This document shows, piece by piece, positions 1-7,411 of a DNA stretch of 64,000 nt. The translations under genes were made by a program, and so were the position numbers. The stretch spans positions 26,416 to 90,415 of the IMG/VR virus record IMGVR_UViG_3300042564_002302. One strand, written 5' to 3'. The notes below the pieces were generated by a model that searched no databases, was not told the origin of the DNA, and was given only the letters and a program-made list of their open reading frames with translations. Numbering within the stretch: the first letter of the stretch is position 1; each line of letters starts with the position of its first letter. The DNA is from a virus.

Positions 1-840
1 AGAGGTTCAGATGGTGGCGGAGACGCAGGATTTAGAAATAGAACAGGTAGAGGTTTTAACCTAATATCTGGAGCAGAGTATGACCTAGACTCACTTTGGT
101 ACAGAGATGGTTTGTGGGGTATTCCAGGAACTGGTTCAGGTGGTGGAGGAGCAAATGTTCTTTCTCAGGGTTCACAATATCACATTAGAGATACAAACTG
201 GTCACCAAGTTTAACAGAGCCATTCTATATGTCTTACGGAAATACAGATTATCGTGGTTGGAGATCAATCAATGATTTAGTTTCCACATTAACAACAGCT
301 ACAGCTCAAAACCACACTCAGTCTGGTTGGGCAGCAGGTTCTTCAATTAACTATAACGGAGAAAACTGGTCCTGGCAGGGTGGGTCACAGAGAGTTACAG
401 CAACAGGAAACGGAAAGGTTATAGTACAGCCAAATAATCTTATGCCTTATATTCACGGTCTCTCATATGTTCCAACATGGTCGTCATTTGTTTCATACCA
501 GCCAGCTGGAGCAACTCAACTTAGATTTGGATGGGCTATCTATAACAAGAATAGACAGCTTCTTGACTATACACTAAAGAATACAGACTATAACACAGGA
601 ACATCTTCTTGGGGTACAGCATATTCTATCAATACAAGCACAAATAACTGGGATCAGGGTATATATAACGATGCTTGGCATGAAGACGCTTATTATATGG
701 CACCAATTATTTACGTTAACAACGTGATATCAGGAAGCTACGTAGCATTTGACACAAACGACTCAGCTGGATTCTTCCAGTGTGCTAGAGGCGGAAACGG
801 AGGAAGAGGTATCGTGATTGTGAGGTATGCATTAACATGA
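1..840 (+). CDS. Glycine-rich tail fibre / minor tail protein, C-terminal part (5' end outside window)
   Basis: The frame is open from base 1 and ends at TGA 838-840, so this is the last ~279 residues of a gene that begins upstream; a TTG at 112 is only an internal codon. It has Gly-rich stretches and many Trp, Tyr, Asn and Ser residues, and it ends in GGRGIVIVRY, a C-terminal signature common in glycine-rich phage tail-fibre proteins. It heads a run of adsorption genes, and the next gene starts inside its stop (ATGA). A role in receptor contact is inferred from composition and neighbours. Its true length is unknown. Confidence 0.7.
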   Translation, partial: RGSDGGGDAGFRNRTGRGFNLISGAEYDLDSLWYRDGLWGIPGTGSGGGGANVLSQGSQYHIRDTNWSPSLTEPFYMSYGNTDYRGWRSINDLVSTLTTATAQNHTQSGWAAGSSINYNGENWSWQGGSQRVTATGNGKVIVQPNNLMPYIHGLSYVPTWSSFVSYQPAGATQLRFGWAIYNKNRQLLDYTLKNTDYNTGTSSWGTAYSINTSTNNWDQGIYNDAWHEDAYYMAPIIYVNNVISGSYVAFDTNDSAGFFQCARGGNGGRGIVIVRYALT

Positions 841-1172
841 AATCTATAGTCACCTTAGACGAGAATAGAATTGTACTATCAGCCAAAGTTGTTGAAGACA
901 ATTATATGGTAAAATTAGATGAGTTGGACTGCTCGACAGATCCAATTTATCAGTACTCACCTCCATCACTAGGATGGTTTTGGCTAGAAGAAGCAGGAAG
1001 ACTTGTTCCTCCAATGCCAAGCACAAAAGAGGATTGGAAGTGGGAAGATAACCACTGGAGATCTAGTTTAGAATCACCAGCAGGTAATCCAGAAGTTTTG
1101 GCAGAGCAAGTTCCAACAAGTACTCCAGAATTTCCAGCAGGACCAGTAAAACCAACACCAGGAGATAATTAA
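837..1172 (+). CDS. Small protein of the tail-fibre cluster, function unknown
   Basis: This 111-residue ORF starts at an ATG overlapping the upstream stop (ATGA), indicating translational coupling. The first ~75 residues are rich in aromatic and acidic residues, with WFWLEE and WKWEDNHW, and resemble the small N-terminal modules of fibre-associated proteins. The last ~35 residues are a Pro/Thr/Glu-rich tail, probably disordered. No catalytic motif is visible. Its position between the glycine-rich fibre and another fibre-like gene suggests a structural or assembly role, but the family is not recognised. Confidence 0.6.
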   Translation: MKSIVTLDENRIVLSAKVVEDNYMVKLDELDCSTDPIYQYSPPSLGWFWLEEAGRLVPPMPSTKEDWKWEDNHWRSSLESPAGNPEVLAEQVPTSTPEFPAGPVKPTPGDN

Positions 1173-1173
1173 G

Positions 1174-1599
1174 ATGGGTATAACATCATCACCACAACAG
1201 GTAACACCAGCACTCTGGTCGTATACCTACGTACAAGCGCCAGTTAATGGCAATGGCTACGACTACTTCAATGTTTCTGTTCGTAGAAAGAACTATGGAA
1301 ACGTATCAACAGCATGGGCTGTTACAGTAGATGAAGCAGCAGTACATAAGGCAGTTCTCACTGGTAATACAACAGTTTCATTCACAGGTCTAGCAGCTTC
1401 TCTTGGTGGAGTTATGGTCTGGCAGGTAGAAATCAAGGGTGGATCACTCTTCACAGTAACTTGGCCAGCAGCAGTCAAGTGGGACTCTTCTGCAAGTGCT
1501 CCGTCGCTTTCAGCAAATACAACAGTTCTAAACTTCTTTACACCAGATAACGGAACAACAATTTACGGCGGATTAGCTTTCGCAGACATAAACGCATAA
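1174..1599 (+). CDS. Tail-fibre-like structural protein
   Basis: This 141-residue protein is almost entirely predicted beta strand. Its C-terminal half carries the pattern FTVTWPAAVKWDSS, then TTVLNFFTPDNGTTIYGG. The arrangement 'F-T-V-T-W-P-x-x-V-K-W ... F-x-T-x-D-x-G-x-T-x-Y-G' recurs in phage tail-fibre and tail-tip domains. It starts two bases after the upstream stop and ends just before the tail chaperone-like gene. A virion role is likely, but the exact position in the tail cannot be told. Confidence 0.6.
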   Translation: MGITSSPQQVTPALWSYTYVQAPVNGNGYDYFNVSVRRKNYGNVSTAWAVTVDEAAVHKAVLTGNTTVSFTGLAASLGGVMVWQVEIKGGSLFTVTWPAAVKWDSSASAPSLSANTTVLNFFTPDNGTTIYGGLAFADINA

Positions 1600-1608
1600 G
1601 GAGAAAAA

Positions 1609-2043
1609 GTGTACGCAATAGTAGAAAATCAAAAGGTAGTTTCAAGTGGAACTCTAACTGAGCTATTCCCTAGCATCTCTTTCCCAGCGACTGGTCCAGA
1701 CCAGGAGTTCTGCAAAGAAAATAATCTTACAGCAGTTGAAATGACTGCTAAATATAACAAAGATACTGAAGAACTTGTTTTCCTAGATACACCTAAAGTT
1801 ACAAAGGGTGGGAAAGTCGTAGGAGTAGAAGTTAAGAAGCTTTCAGATGAAGATGCATGGACAAGAATTAAGACAAAGAGAGACCAATTGCTTACATCAA
1901 CAGACTGGACACAACTCCCAGACACACTTGATGCAGCTAAGACAAAAGCATACGCAGAATATAGAGCGGCCCTAAGAGACATCACATCAGCTAAGTCTCC
2001 AGCAGATGTAGCATGGCCCAAGGACCCAAATGAGGGAAAGTAA
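1609..2043 (+). CDS. Phage tail assembly chaperone-like protein
   Basis: This 144-residue protein uses a GTG start 5 bases after GGAGA. The C-terminal ~60 residues match the tail assembly chaperone pattern of PF16778: K-x-x-R-D-Q-L-L, then S-T-D-W-T-Q-L-P-D, then A-Y-A-E-Y-R-A-A-L-R-D-I-T, then V-A-W-P-K-D-P. Proteins of this type usually sit beside fibre genes and are thought to assist fibre folding or assembly. The context fits, since it lies between a beta-rich fibre protein and a lectin-like protein. The N-terminal half is variable. Confidence 0.75.
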   Translation: MYAIVENQKVVSSGTLTELFPSISFPATGPDQEFCKENNLTAVEMTAKYNKDTEELVFLDTPKVTKGGKVVGVEVKKLSDEDAWTRIKTKRDQLLTSTDWTQLPDTLDAAKTKAYAEYRAALRDITSAKSPADVAWPKDPNEGK

Positions 2044-2775
2044 GTGTTCCCTAATAACCTACTAACATTTAAGACAGACGCCCGTAGACCGTTTCCAATA
2101 TCTACTGGTCTTCAGCTTCACTATGATGCAGATGCTCCACTTACAATTGTAAAAGACTCAGTCGGAAGAGTTTCTCAATGGAAAGATCGCTCAGGATTTA
2201 ATAGACATGCTGTTCAAACAACACAAGTAAACCAGCCAATATACTCACTAAGACAAATCGGCGGAAAACCAGCAGTTGTATTTGATGGTTCAAATGACTT
2301 TATGCTTATTGGTGATGGAACAATGTCATTTCTTAATACAGCAGATATAACAATGTTCTTGGTATTTGATAGACCAGATACTCCAGTTAACAAGCCGATA
2401 TTTGGTGGAACTGGATCAATTACAAGACAAAACTTTTCAGCTGGATTTAACTCAGCTACCAACTTCGGTATAAGATTTCAAAATGATGATGCAAACGCAC
2501 TTATTCCAAATGTGGCTGCAGGAACACCAGAACTTATAACATTTACATTTGATTCTTTAACTAACGGTAAAATCGTTAGAAGAAATAAAGTTCAAGAGCT
2601 TGAATCAGCAGGTACTGGATCACTTTCTGGTATGATTGGTCAAGCGCTTGGAAGATATCTTACACAGTACGGTAATATTCAATTGGGAGAGGTTGCTATA
2701 TTCAATAGAGTACTGACCCAGGCGGAAATTGATAATGCGGAAGGCTCCCTTGCAATCAAGTGGGGCGTATCTTAA
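2044..2775 (+). CDS. LamG/concanavalin-A-like lectin domain tail protein
   Basis: The gene starts with GTG directly after the chaperone stop, preceded by GGGAAAG. The 243 residues follow the LamG/ConA-like layout: LQLHYDADAP near residue 23, W-K-D-R-S-G-F around 47, P-A-V-V-F-D-G-S-N-D around 78, then a long beta sandwich, ending in GEVAIFNRVLTQAEID, typical of the last strand in these domains. Such domains bind carbohydrate in many phage fibres. Binding to a host glycan is inferred. No membrane segment is present. Confidence 0.75.
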   Translation: MFPNNLLTFKTDARRPFPISTGLQLHYDADAPLTIVKDSVGRVSQWKDRSGFNRHAVQTTQVNQPIYSLRQIGGKPAVVFDGSNDFMLIGDGTMSFLNTADITMFLVFDRPDTPVNKPIFGGTGSITRQNFSAGFNSATNFGIRFQNDDANALIPNVAAGTPELITFTFDSLTNGKIVRRNKVQELESAGTGSLSGMIGQALGRYLTQYGNIQLGEVAIFNRVLTQAEIDNAEGSLAIKWGVS

Positions 2776-2789
2776 GTTAGGAGTAGTAA

Positions 2790-3116
2790 ATGGCATATGT
2801 ACCAGCAAGATTGGTTGGCCCATATAATCTGGTAGATAGCTATCAGTCTCTTTATGCTGCAACTTCAGCAACAATTGTCAAGCAAATAGTTTTATCAAAT
2901 ATTACTGGGTCAGATACTACAGTTAGACTTCACCTAACAACTTCTACACAACAACCATCATCTTCAAACGCCCTTCTTCAGGATGTTGAAATTGAAGCTA
3001 ACTCCACAGTTATTGCTGACATGACTCAGGTTATGAACACTGGAGATAGACTTTACGGCAGAACTGCAATATCAGGCGCCGTCAACATTACTGTATCGGG
3101 CGTAGAAGATAAATGA
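2790..3116 (+). CDS. Small beta-rich virion-associated protein, function unknown
   Basis: This 108-residue ORF starts with ATG after the site GGAGTAG. It has alternating hydrophobic and Thr/Ser residues typical of a beta sandwich, with VKQIVLSNITGSDTTVRLHL and a matching strand near the C terminus. No Cys or catalytic motif is visible. Small proteins of this appearance are found next to fibre genes in actinophages. It overlaps the PASTA-Hint gene by four bases (ATGA), so the two are probably co-translated. Confidence 0.6.
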   Translation: MAYVPARLVGPYNLVDSYQSLYAATSATIVKQIVLSNITGSDTTVRLHLTTSTQQPSSSNALLQDVEIEANSTVIADMTQVMNTGDRLYGRTAISGAVNITVSGVEDK

Positions 3117-4708
3117 GTGGCGTACAGTCTATACCCCCAAGAAAAAATTTAGGTGTCTCTAGTACTTCAGAGCCACCATTAAAGCTTGCTGCCCCAGATA
3201 TATCTGGATTAACATTAGAACAAGCAAAAGTTAAAATTATTGATTCTGGATTTAGATACGACATAGATTATCTAATTGACGATACTCGTGTAGATGGAGT
3301 TATCTTAGGGCAATACCCTCCAGCAGAAACCTTGAGACGTGAAAACGGAAAAATAAAAATTCAGGTTAACTCTAGAAGTAGTTCTATAATGCCAGATTTA
3401 ATAGGTAAAACTGAAGCAGAGGCTACAGCATTGCTTCAAGAGCAACAGATATTGTTTGTTATTACAAGAATTGATACACCACAAGCAGCATATGCAAATA
3501 AAATTTTTTATCAGTCTTCACCATATGGCACTGTCTTAGCCAGAAATATAGCAGTGGTAAGCCTGTCTCTTGGAAACTATGTGGCAGCCACAATTGGTTC
3601 ACTTCCTAGCGTTTTAGGTTTAACTTATGATTTGGCCCTACAACAAATGTCTGTTGCAGGATTTTCTAATATTCAGAGGGTGCTTGATACATCTAATACA
3701 GTAGAGTATCAAACTAAGAATGGTGTTGTTAAAGAGCAGTTCCCTCCTGGAGGACAAACAACATCATTTACTCAGGTAATTCAACTTAAAACATATGCTT
3801 ACAGCGGTGTTGTAGTTCCTAATCTTTCTGGCTTAACTGTTTCAGAGGCTCAGTCACAGATATCCGCACTTGGCTTAAATTATGCAGTTGGATCATCAGT
3901 AGATACTTCAAACTCAACCCTAGGAAACAAGGTTTCTTCTCAATCTCCAGCCGCTGGTTCAACAGTGGTTTCTGGATCAACAGTTACATATAATTATTAC
4001 ACATATGTATATGTAGCACCAGTTCCACCAGTTGCAGTGTCTCCAGCACCACCTACTCCACCAGTGGCTCCAGTAGATCCACCAATTGGAGTTATTCCAG
4101 CTCCACCAGTGGCTCCAGTAGATCCACCAATAGTTCCTATTTCACCAGATGTGCCACCTGTTGGACCCATTTATGTATACCCAATTGATATTCCACCAAT
4201 TGATTTCCCTATCGGAGTTTCACCAGCCACAGGAAAGTCAGTTGGTATCAATACACTTGTAAGAACTCCAGATGGCTTAGTAGCAGCAAAAGACTTAAGA
4301 GTTGGTGATACTCTAATTTCCGCTGATATAAATACATTCCCAAGTGAAGGGTTTAATGCAACGGACCTTGCACTTGCATGGAAAGACTCTACTCCAGAAA
4401 TAAATATTGTAAATACAGTAATTGATGGAATATCGAGAAAGATGTCATCTTATGCAGTAGTCATTAATAATGATTTATTCTCAGACAGCCACTACATCCT
4501 TGCAAAAAGAAATGGAGACGCACAGTTTGTAAAGTCCCTAGATATTGAGTCTTCTGATTTAATTTATTCATATCAGGATAACGATTGGGTTGAAATTACA
4601 ACATTAGAAAAGGTTCAGGTTGACCATGAAATTATTTCTATCAACTGTGAGCCATACGATATATTCTTTACAGAGAATATGCTTACACACGATTCGCATA
4701 GTGTTTAA
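3113..4708 (+). CDS. PASTA-repeat tail protein with C-terminal Hint domain
   Basis: This 531-residue protein has four PASTA-like repeats at about residues 27-87, 91-154, 164-227 and 233-296. Each has the 'P-x-L-x-G-L-T-x-x-x-A' opening and a V-x-x-Q-x-P-x-x-G or similar end. A proline-rich linker (about 302-368) contains two near-identical PPVAPVDPPI units. Residues ~369-531 match a Hint domain: TLVRTPDGLVAAKDLRVGD with Ser376 where Cys usually lies, SDSH with His460, and FFTENMLTHDSHSV at the end (His526-Asp527 in place of the usual His-Asn). PASTA domains bind muropeptides in bacterial kinases; a wall-binding role here is inferred. Self-cleavage is possible, but both terminal residues are changed. 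Confidence 0.8.
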   Translation: MSGVQSIPPRKNLGVSSTSEPPLKLAAPDISGLTLEQAKVKIIDSGFRYDIDYLIDDTRVDGVILGQYPPAETLRRENGKIKIQVNSRSSSIMPDLIGKTEAEATALLQEQQILFVITRIDTPQAAYANKIFYQSSPYGTVLARNIAVVSLSLGNYVAATIGSLPSVLGLTYDLALQQMSVAGFSNIQRVLDTSNTVEYQTKNGVVKEQFPPGGQTTSFTQVIQLKTYAYSGVVVPNLSGLTVSEAQSQISALGLNYAVGSSVDTSNSTLGNKVSSQSPAAGSTVVSGSTVTYNYYTYVYVAPVPPVAVSPAPPTPPVAPVDPPIGVIPAPPVAPVDPPIVPISPDVPPVGPIYVYPIDIPPIDFPIGVSPATGKSVGINTLVRTPDGLVAAKDLRVGDTLISADINTFPSEGFNATDLALAWKDSTPEINIVNTVIDGISRKMSSYAVVINNDLFSDSHYILAKRNGDAQFVKSLDIESSDLIYSYQDNDWVEITTLEKVQVDHEIISINCEPYDIFFTENMLTHDSHSV

Positions 4709-4710
4709 CA

Positions 4711-5280
4711 ATGCCTACAACAGTTTCCCATTTAGAGACAGATGGTGTTCCAACACCGTCTTATTCTCAATACCCCTCAGAACTAGATAAATCTTGGATC
4801 CAAGTAACATTCTTTGAAGATCATCCAAAGCTTGCGGGTGTAATTTCAATATATAAAAATGATAAATATCCTACAGGAACAATTATATTCTCTAGGCACA
4901 TATTAAATGACTATCCAGATATGTATATGACATTAAATAAAGGTGGAGACACATATGCAACTACAGGGAAAAATGTTGTGCTATCAGATAGAATTTATAC
5001 AAATCCTATTTACAGAAGAAGAGGATATTGGAAATGGGCTGGAAGTATGATGAGATCAATACTCTATTCGTACAACGGCCTAGTCCTTGATGGAACAGAT
5101 GATAGGGCTTTAGCTATAGAAAAGATATATGTAAAAGCAATGAAGCTTGGGGGTCAAAAGAAATGGTTTCCAAATAATGGAAGAATGTTTAACCATAAAG
5201 GCTGGGAAAAAGAGCCACCAAGAGAACCCGCCTTTCCCTATATATGGTATAATCAAAGACTAGGAGGAAAAAATGGATAA
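4711..5280 (+). CDS. GNAT-like acetyltransferase-fold protein (tentative)
   Basis: This 189-residue protein starts three bases after the PASTA-Hint stop. Two central strands (LAGVISIYKND, PTGTIIFS) are followed by VVLSDRIYTNPIYRRRGYWKWAG, which resembles the acetyl-CoA-binding part of GNAT enzymes (V-x-P-x-Y-R-R-x-G-x-x-x-x-L). The rest is not diagnostic and no clear catalytic residue is visible. It overlaps the next gene by eight bases. If the fold is right, it could modify a tail protein or host wall component. A structural protein remains possible. Confidence 0.45.
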   Translation: MPTTVSHLETDGVPTPSYSQYPSELDKSWIQVTFFEDHPKLAGVISIYKNDKYPTGTIIFSRHILNDYPDMYMTLNKGGDTYATTGKNVVLSDRIYTNPIYRRRGYWKWAGSMMRSILYSYNGLVLDGTDDRALAIEKIYVKAMKLGGQKKWFPNNGRMFNHKGWEKEPPREPAFPYIWYNQRLGGKNG

Positions 5281-5836
5281 AGAACACTTAGGTTCTGGAA
5301 TAGTTGTATACAGCAATGTATTTAATCAAAATGAGGATCTTATTCAAGCATTAAAATCTTCAGAAAATATAACCTGGCTTAACTCAATGGTTGGTATGGG
5401 TGGAGAAGCAAAGCTTCGTGAAACATCAAGAAAGTCAAAAAATGCAAATATAACTCAAGATGGCAGAGAGGTTTCAAATATGATTTCTCTAAGAACTAAG
5501 CTAGCTGTTGCTATGATACCAATGCTAAGAGACTACTGTGATACATTTAATGCTTCCTACTACTGGATAGAAAGCTTAGAGTTTCTTAAATATGACGAAA
5601 CAGATTTTTTCCAGGAGCATAACGACTTAGGTCAAGGGCTTACAAGAAGAATATCTTTAGTTTTTTATCCAAATGACGACTATGTTGGCGGAGAGATAGA
5701 TTTTGTTAATCACGGATTAAAGGTAAAGCCAAAAGCAAACCAGCTCATTGTTTTTCCTTCAGACTACGAATATCTACACAAGGTTCATGAGATTACAGAA
5801 GGAATTAAGTTCTCAGTAGCCTCATTCTTGAGGTAG
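5273..5836 (+). CDS. 2-oxoglutarate/Fe(II)-dependent oxygenase, prolyl-4-hydroxylase-like
   Basis: This 187-residue protein matches the P4H-like double-stranded beta helix. The metal ligands are His116 and Asp118 in EHNDLG, and a distal His169 in YLHKV. Lys179 in GIKFS sits where the 2-oxoglutarate-binding Arg/Lys is expected. The strand V-G-G-E-I-D-F (about 138) is also typical. The family hydroxylates proline, lysine or other side chains using O2 and 2-oxoglutarate. It lies in the tail-fibre module, next to a proline-rich tail protein and three more jelly-roll genes, so a virion or host-surface substrate is inferred. SD AGGAGG precedes the ATG. Confidence 0.8.
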   Translation: MDKEHLGSGIVVYSNVFNQNEDLIQALKSSENITWLNSMVGMGGEAKLRETSRKSKNANITQDGREVSNMISLRTKLAVAMIPMLRDYCDTFNASYYWIESLEFLKYDETDFFQEHNDLGQGLTRRISLVFYPNDDYVGGEIDFVNHGLKVKPKANQLIVFPSDYEYLHKVHEITEGIKFSVASFLR

Positions 5837-5838
5837 TT

Positions 5839-6384
5839 ATGCCCAAAGCATTTGTTGAAAAAGAAGTCTTTGATAGGCAGTACTTTAATGATCTAAAGAA
5901 TCATTTTATTTCACATCCGTTTTTAAACGATGCTAGTTATGATTATTATGGCAGCAAAAGAATAGATTCTTATGAAGAGTCATACTTAAAGGATGCCCTA
6001 GAAAGACTTCATGAAAAAGCAAAGGTTCTTTTTGGCTCTAAGGCCCTAGTTCCAACATATGCAGTATTTTCTGAATATTCTGGACAGCAAGCAATGCTAG
6101 ATGAGCATTTTGATATTGGACCCTGTACCTACACAATAGATCTATGTCTTTATGAGAAAGAAACTTGGCCACTTATTATAGAAGGCGAGAGCTACTATTT
6201 TGGACCAAATGAGGCAGTTTGTTTTTATGCAAATGAGCAAAAACACTGGAAGCCAGAATTTCCAAGCCCAGATACAAACAGGGTTGGAATAGTTTTATTA
6301 CACTATGTAGAGCCAGACCACCCATGGTGTTTGCTATCAGAATCTGCTAAGCCGATTATACGAAAGAAACTTTATGCTAAATAA
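5839..6384 (+). CDS. 2OG-Fe(II) oxygenase-like protein (paralogue of the gene at 54578)
   Basis: The core of this 181-residue protein has His90-x-Asp92 in DEHFDIG, the strand YTIDLCLYEKETW, and a distal His136 in KHW, a plausible 2-His-1-carboxylate iron site. The same layout, with YTLDLCL and EHWR, recurs in the protein at 54578-55129, so the two are paralogues about 48 kb apart. The gene starts three bases after the preceding P4H-like gene and overlaps the next. Substrate is unknown. Sequence similarity to well-known 2OG enzymes is weak outside the iron ligands. Confidence 0.65.
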   Translation: MPKAFVEKEVFDRQYFNDLKNHFISHPFLNDASYDYYGSKRIDSYEESYLKDALERLHEKAKVLFGSKALVPTYAVFSEYSGQQAMLDEHFDIGPCTYTIDLCLYEKETWPLIIEGESYYFGPNEAVCFYANEQKHWKPEFPSPDTNRVGIVLLHYVEPDHPWCLLSESAKPIIRKKLYAK

Positions 6385-6961
6385 TGAGACTGATATACTA
6401 ATTAGAAGGTCTAGCAATCCTGAAATAATAAGATCAAAAGTCAATGTATCTTTATATAAAGATATAATAGAAAATGTATCATCAGATGTTGAGCACGTAT
6501 TAATATTTAATTCTGGGATAAAGGCAGACTTTGTTGAGTCTGTTAAGCCATATGACAGTAGGTTTAGCAACTTCCTTGGACTTTACTACCCAGACGTTCA
6601 CGATGCCTTCATTATAGTTAGAGACCTTGTAAAAGATATGTGTTGGAAGTTTGATATAAACTATTCAAAATCTTCATACTATATGTCTTCTGATTTTATG
6701 ACATTGGATAATGATCATTGGTATGATGGCGGCGGTCTAAGAATTCCAGCCTTTAATGGTTTAATTATAGTTGATTCCCAGCCAAACACTAAACTCTGGG
6801 TCTCAGAAACCGAGATTGATGTAAACCCAGGAGACGTCTTATTGTTTGAGGCAGGCCATAAGGTAGCTTTTGGTAATAGCAATAGTTTGGTGATATCATT
6901 TAACGTAGCACCACTTTCAATGTTAAACGGACAGTATCCAAATAAATGGATACCATTATAG
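6374..6961 (+). CDS. Jelly-roll (cupin/2OG-like) protein, possibly non-catalytic
   Basis: This 195-residue ORF starts 11 bases before the upstream stop. Its second half reads as a double-stranded beta helix: NGLIIVDSQP, KLWVSETEIDVNPGDVLLFEAGHKVAFG, then LVISFNVAPL. The P-G-D-V-L-L-F-x-A-x-x-x-H pattern is typical of cupin and 2OG folds. The only His residues near expected positions are in NDHWYDGG and AGHKV, so an iron site is possible but not clear. It belongs to the four-gene jelly-roll run at 5273-7409. The N-terminal half is unfamiliar. Confidence 0.5.
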   Translation: MLNNETDILIRRSSNPEIIRSKVNVSLYKDIIENVSSDVEHVLIFNSGIKADFVESVKPYDSRFSNFLGLYYPDVHDAFIIVRDLVKDMCWKFDINYSKSSYYMSSDFMTLDNDHWYDGGGLRIPAFNGLIIVDSQPNTKLWVSETEIDVNPGDVLLFEAGHKVAFGNSNSLVISFNVAPLSMLNGQYPNKWIPL

Positions 6962-6971
6962 GAGAAAAAGA

Positions 6972-7409
6972 ATGAACTGCATAGAAATATACAAGATTGA
7001 TCCATTAGACATAGACCCTGAGATGGATTTGTCTAGTCAAGAATTTGAAGACATTGTGTCTTCTCGCATCCAGCCAGCCATTGATGAATATGTCATCAAG
7101 CATAAGCTACCAAGAGTTGGACGAGGGTGGAAGATGGTAAACAATGAGTCTGCTACTGAGTCTGCATTAACTGTTGATGATGTAAAAGAAGAGCAGTCCG
7201 TATATACTGTTAAAGTATTTTTAAACAGCTCTTTCTCTGGCGGAGAGTTTAATTTTGTACACAGAGATGTTATTTCTCAGGTTTCTCCAGGAGACATCTT
7301 GATTTATCCGTCATCATATATAAACGCATATAAGGTTATGCCAGTAACATCTGGATCTCAAAAGTATTTGGTAAATAAGTATAGATTTCCAGGAACTGCA
7401 GAGGGTTAA
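6972..7409 (+). CDS. Degenerate 2OG-oxygenase-like jelly-roll protein
   Basis: The gene starts after GGAGAAAAAG. The 145 residues end in a P4H-like core: YTVKVFLNSSFSGGEFNF, then VSPGDILIYPSSYINAYKVMPV and a final strand. The equivalent of H-x-D is not visible and the distal His is replaced by Tyr/Asn-Ala-Tyr-Lys-Val, so iron binding is probably lost. It may be a structural or regulatory partner of the catalytic-looking neighbours, or a fibre domain that reused the fold. This call rests on the G-G-E-F-x-F and P-G-D-I-L-I-Y-P-S-S strand patterns. Confidence 0.5.
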   Translation: MNCIEIYKIDPLDIDPEMDLSSQEFEDIVSSRIQPAIDEYVIKHKLPRVGRGWKMVNNESATESALTVDDVKEEQSVYTVKVFLNSSFSGGEFNFVHRDVISQVSPGDILIYPSSYINAYKVMPVTSGSQKYLVNKYRFPGTAEG

Positions 7410-7411
7410 AA

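Noticed and set aside
1629-2021. Minus-strand ORF of 130 residues over the tail chaperone gene
   Set aside because: The + strand gene has a clear start, ribosome-binding site and tail chaperone pattern.
3113-4708. Self-splicing intein in the PASTA-Hint protein
   Set aside because: The Hint domain is C-terminal with no downstream extein, and His-Asp replaces His-Asn, so normal splicing is not expected.
5245-5253. TGGTATAAT before the P4H-like gene
   Set aside because: It encodes Trp-Tyr-Asn in the upstream gene and has no -35; too weak to call as a promoter.
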